Assembly (NCBI RefSeq): GCF_038007285.1
Contig: NZ_JBBOWX010000001.1
Coordinates: 2,311,501-2,375,500, forward strand
Direction: 5' to 3'
Source: Sporosarcina sp. FSL K6-3457
Lineage (GTDB): Bacteria; Bacillota; Bacilli; Bacillales_A; Planococcaceae
DNA length: 64,000 nucleotides
Shown: piece by piece, positions 63,016 to 64,000 of the stretch
How the letters are laid out: each line of letters opens with the position of its first letter
Position numbering within the stretch: the first letter of the stretch is position 1
Position numbers and translations under genes: made by a program
The notes under the pieces: generated by a model
What the model was told of the DNA's origin: nothing
The model's database searches: none
Seen by the model: the letters and a program-made list of their open reading frames with translations, nothing else

Positions 63016-64000
63016 TTATTGTCCTATTTTTTCAAGTAATAGGTCTTTCGCTTTCAGTAACTGCGGATCTTCTTCTTGAATTTTAGTCCGTAGCTTGTTC
63101 ATCAAGCCAATCGTTGTTTCCCCTGCTAGAATACCATTCACTTCTAACTCTAAGTCTTGTTGTATTTTTTCAACGGCTTGTGTAGTTTGTTCATCAAACA
63201 GTCCATCAATTTCACCCGGTACATAGCCAACTGCTTCTAACATTTCCTCAGCTGCTTTAATAGAAGGTGTATTCATACCTTCCTTCATTTCAATCGCAGG
63301 GTCGAGGAATGGTAGCATAGCATACGATGGGTATGGCACGCTGACTGTTGGCTCTATTCCTTTTTTATGAATCCAATTCCCATCAGCTGTTAGCCACTTG
63401 GCTGTTGTGAGTTTCAAATTGGAGCCATCTGGCAGGTTTTTAGGTGATTGAACAGTCCCTTTACCAAATGTTTTCACACCAATAAGCGGTATACCAGCAG
63501 ATTCTTTCATAGCTCCTGCCAAAATTTCAGACGCCGAAGCACTTCCTTCGTCAATCACAAGCGTAACCGGAACAGTAACTTTTCTTTTACCAGTAGCTGT
63601 ATAGACTACTGGTTTTGAACCTTTTTCTTCATACTGGAATAAGTTCTTACCGTTTTCCACAAATAGATCAGAAATTTCAATGGCAGTATTTAGTATGCCA
63701 CCTGGATTTTGTCTTACATCGACAATCAGGCCCTTCATACCTTGTGCTTCCATCTCATCGAGAGCAGTAAGTAGTTCGGCATAAGTGCCTTCTGAGAAGC
63801 TAGTAATGTGAATATGCGCAATGCCATCCTCTAACATCTCTGCATAGACTGTTTCGACTGGTATAACATCACGGACTATTTTCATATCGACAGGTTCAGC
63901 TGTTCCCCCACGTTTAATGCTTAATGTCACCGTTGTCCCTTTCTCACCACGAATCAGCAGCACTGCTTCTGATGAAGACAAGCCTTGAATACTGTCACCA
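63016..64000 (-). CDS. S41 family C-terminal processing peptidase with peptidoglycan-binding domain, partial
   Basis: The C-terminal 327 residues of a CtpA/CtpB-type serine protease; the N-terminal signal segment lies beyond the right edge (full proteins have about 470-490 residues). The visible part begins in the PDZ domain ('GLSSSEAVLLIRGEKGTTVT'). The protease core includes 'IAHIHITSFSEGTYAELLTA', 'GLIVDVRQNPGGILNTAIEI', the catalytic Ser in 'LVIDEGSASASEILAGAMKE' and the Lys in 'GVKTFGKGTVQSPKNLPDGS'. The C-terminus is a peptidoglycan-binding-1 domain ('VGYVPGEIDGLFDEQTTQAV', 'EKIQQDLELEVNGILAGETT'). It is followed by its own terminator. CtpB of B. subtilis is involved in sigma-K activation, but CtpA has the same architecture, so the paralogue cannot be chosen. 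Confidence 0.9.
   Translation of the reverse strand, partial: GDSIQGLSSSEAVLLIRGEKGTTVTLSIKRGGTAEPVDMKIVRDVIPVETVYAEMLEDGIAHIHITSFSEGTYAELLTALDEMEAQGMKGLIVDVRQNPGGILNTAIEISDLFVENGKNLFQYEEKGSKPVVYTATGKRKVTVPVTLVIDEGSASASEILAGAMKESAGIPLIGVKTFGKGTVQSPKNLPDGSNLKLTTAKWLTADGNWIHKKGIEPTVSVPYPSYAMLPFLDPAIEMKEGMNTPSIKAAEEMLEAVGYVPGEIDGLFDEQTTQAVEKIQQDLELEVNGILAGETTIGLMNKLRTKIQEEDPQLLKAKDLLLEKIGQ

Overview
The window reads as chromosome of a low-GC, endospore-forming Gram-positive bacterium of the order Bacillales, most likely a Planococcaceae member close to Sporosarcina (inference from gene content; no 16S or tRNA gene is present). Supporting evidence: a complete GerA-type germinant receptor operon, a YjcZ-type spore peptide, a probable gamma-type SASP, a YIEGIA-family sporulation protein, a near-consensus sigma-E promoter, a tandem T-box leader on a threonyl-tRNA synthetase, strong AGGAGG-type ribosome binding sites with frequent GTG/TTG starts, and Bacillus subtilis-like neighbourhoods (odhA-odhB beside yojN-yojO; xpaC-telA; yfkAB).

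Layout. 1-4.1 kb: edge of a xanthine-dehydrogenase-type molybdoenzyme gene, with its maturation genes (XdhC-like and MobA-like) nearby; a two-gene YIEGIA sporulation module is interleaved with them. 4.1-10.4 kb: DUF4097/EcsC pair, a TIGR02206 membrane protein, a YhfW-like Rieske/FAD oxidoreductase, and an ECF sigma factor with its DUF4179 partner. 10.4-15.8 kb: an amidase followed by a decayed segment (GrpB fragment, transglutaminase fragment, broken GNAT-type toxin gene with an intact antitoxin-like ORF, duplicated terminators), then an intact transglutaminase-like gene and yfkAB. 16-21.4 kb: four-gene operon of response regulator, histidine kinase and heterodimeric ABC exporter. 21.6-30.7 kb: very large UvrA-like ATPase, ArsR/SRPBCC pair, AI-2E-type transporter, LCP protein, yjcZ, msrA, NUDIX and nitroreductase genes.

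30.8-35.9 kb: thrS with two complete T-boxes in series, GNAT and NUDIX genes, an alpha/beta hydrolase killed by one amber codon, and a peptidase E homologue. 36-38.4 kb: a spore-surface-like small protein and an intact IS1182-family insertion sequence. 38.4-47.3 kb: MFS transporter, small spore and membrane proteins, a YolD operon whose promoter carries a LexA box, a sigma-E-driven orphan protein, an ABC-F ATPase, a lipoprotein, DUF1033 and xpaC-telA. 47.4-57.4 kb: MoxR/VWA pair, DUF6501, odhB/odhA, a murG homologue and a MATE exporter. 57.4-64 kb: gerA-type operon, CAP-domain protein, CobW GTPase and a CtpA-type protease cut by the window end.

Most of the window is ordinary core and accessory chromosome. 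The most unusual signals are: two intergenic arrays of about 21-nt units with core TTTATYGGCG; the serial T-boxes; the LexA box sitting inside the YolD promoter; a sigma-E promoter in front of an unrecognised protein; the decayed toxin-antitoxin/duplication zone at 11.9-14.7 kb; and the unusual architecture of the UvrA-like protein.
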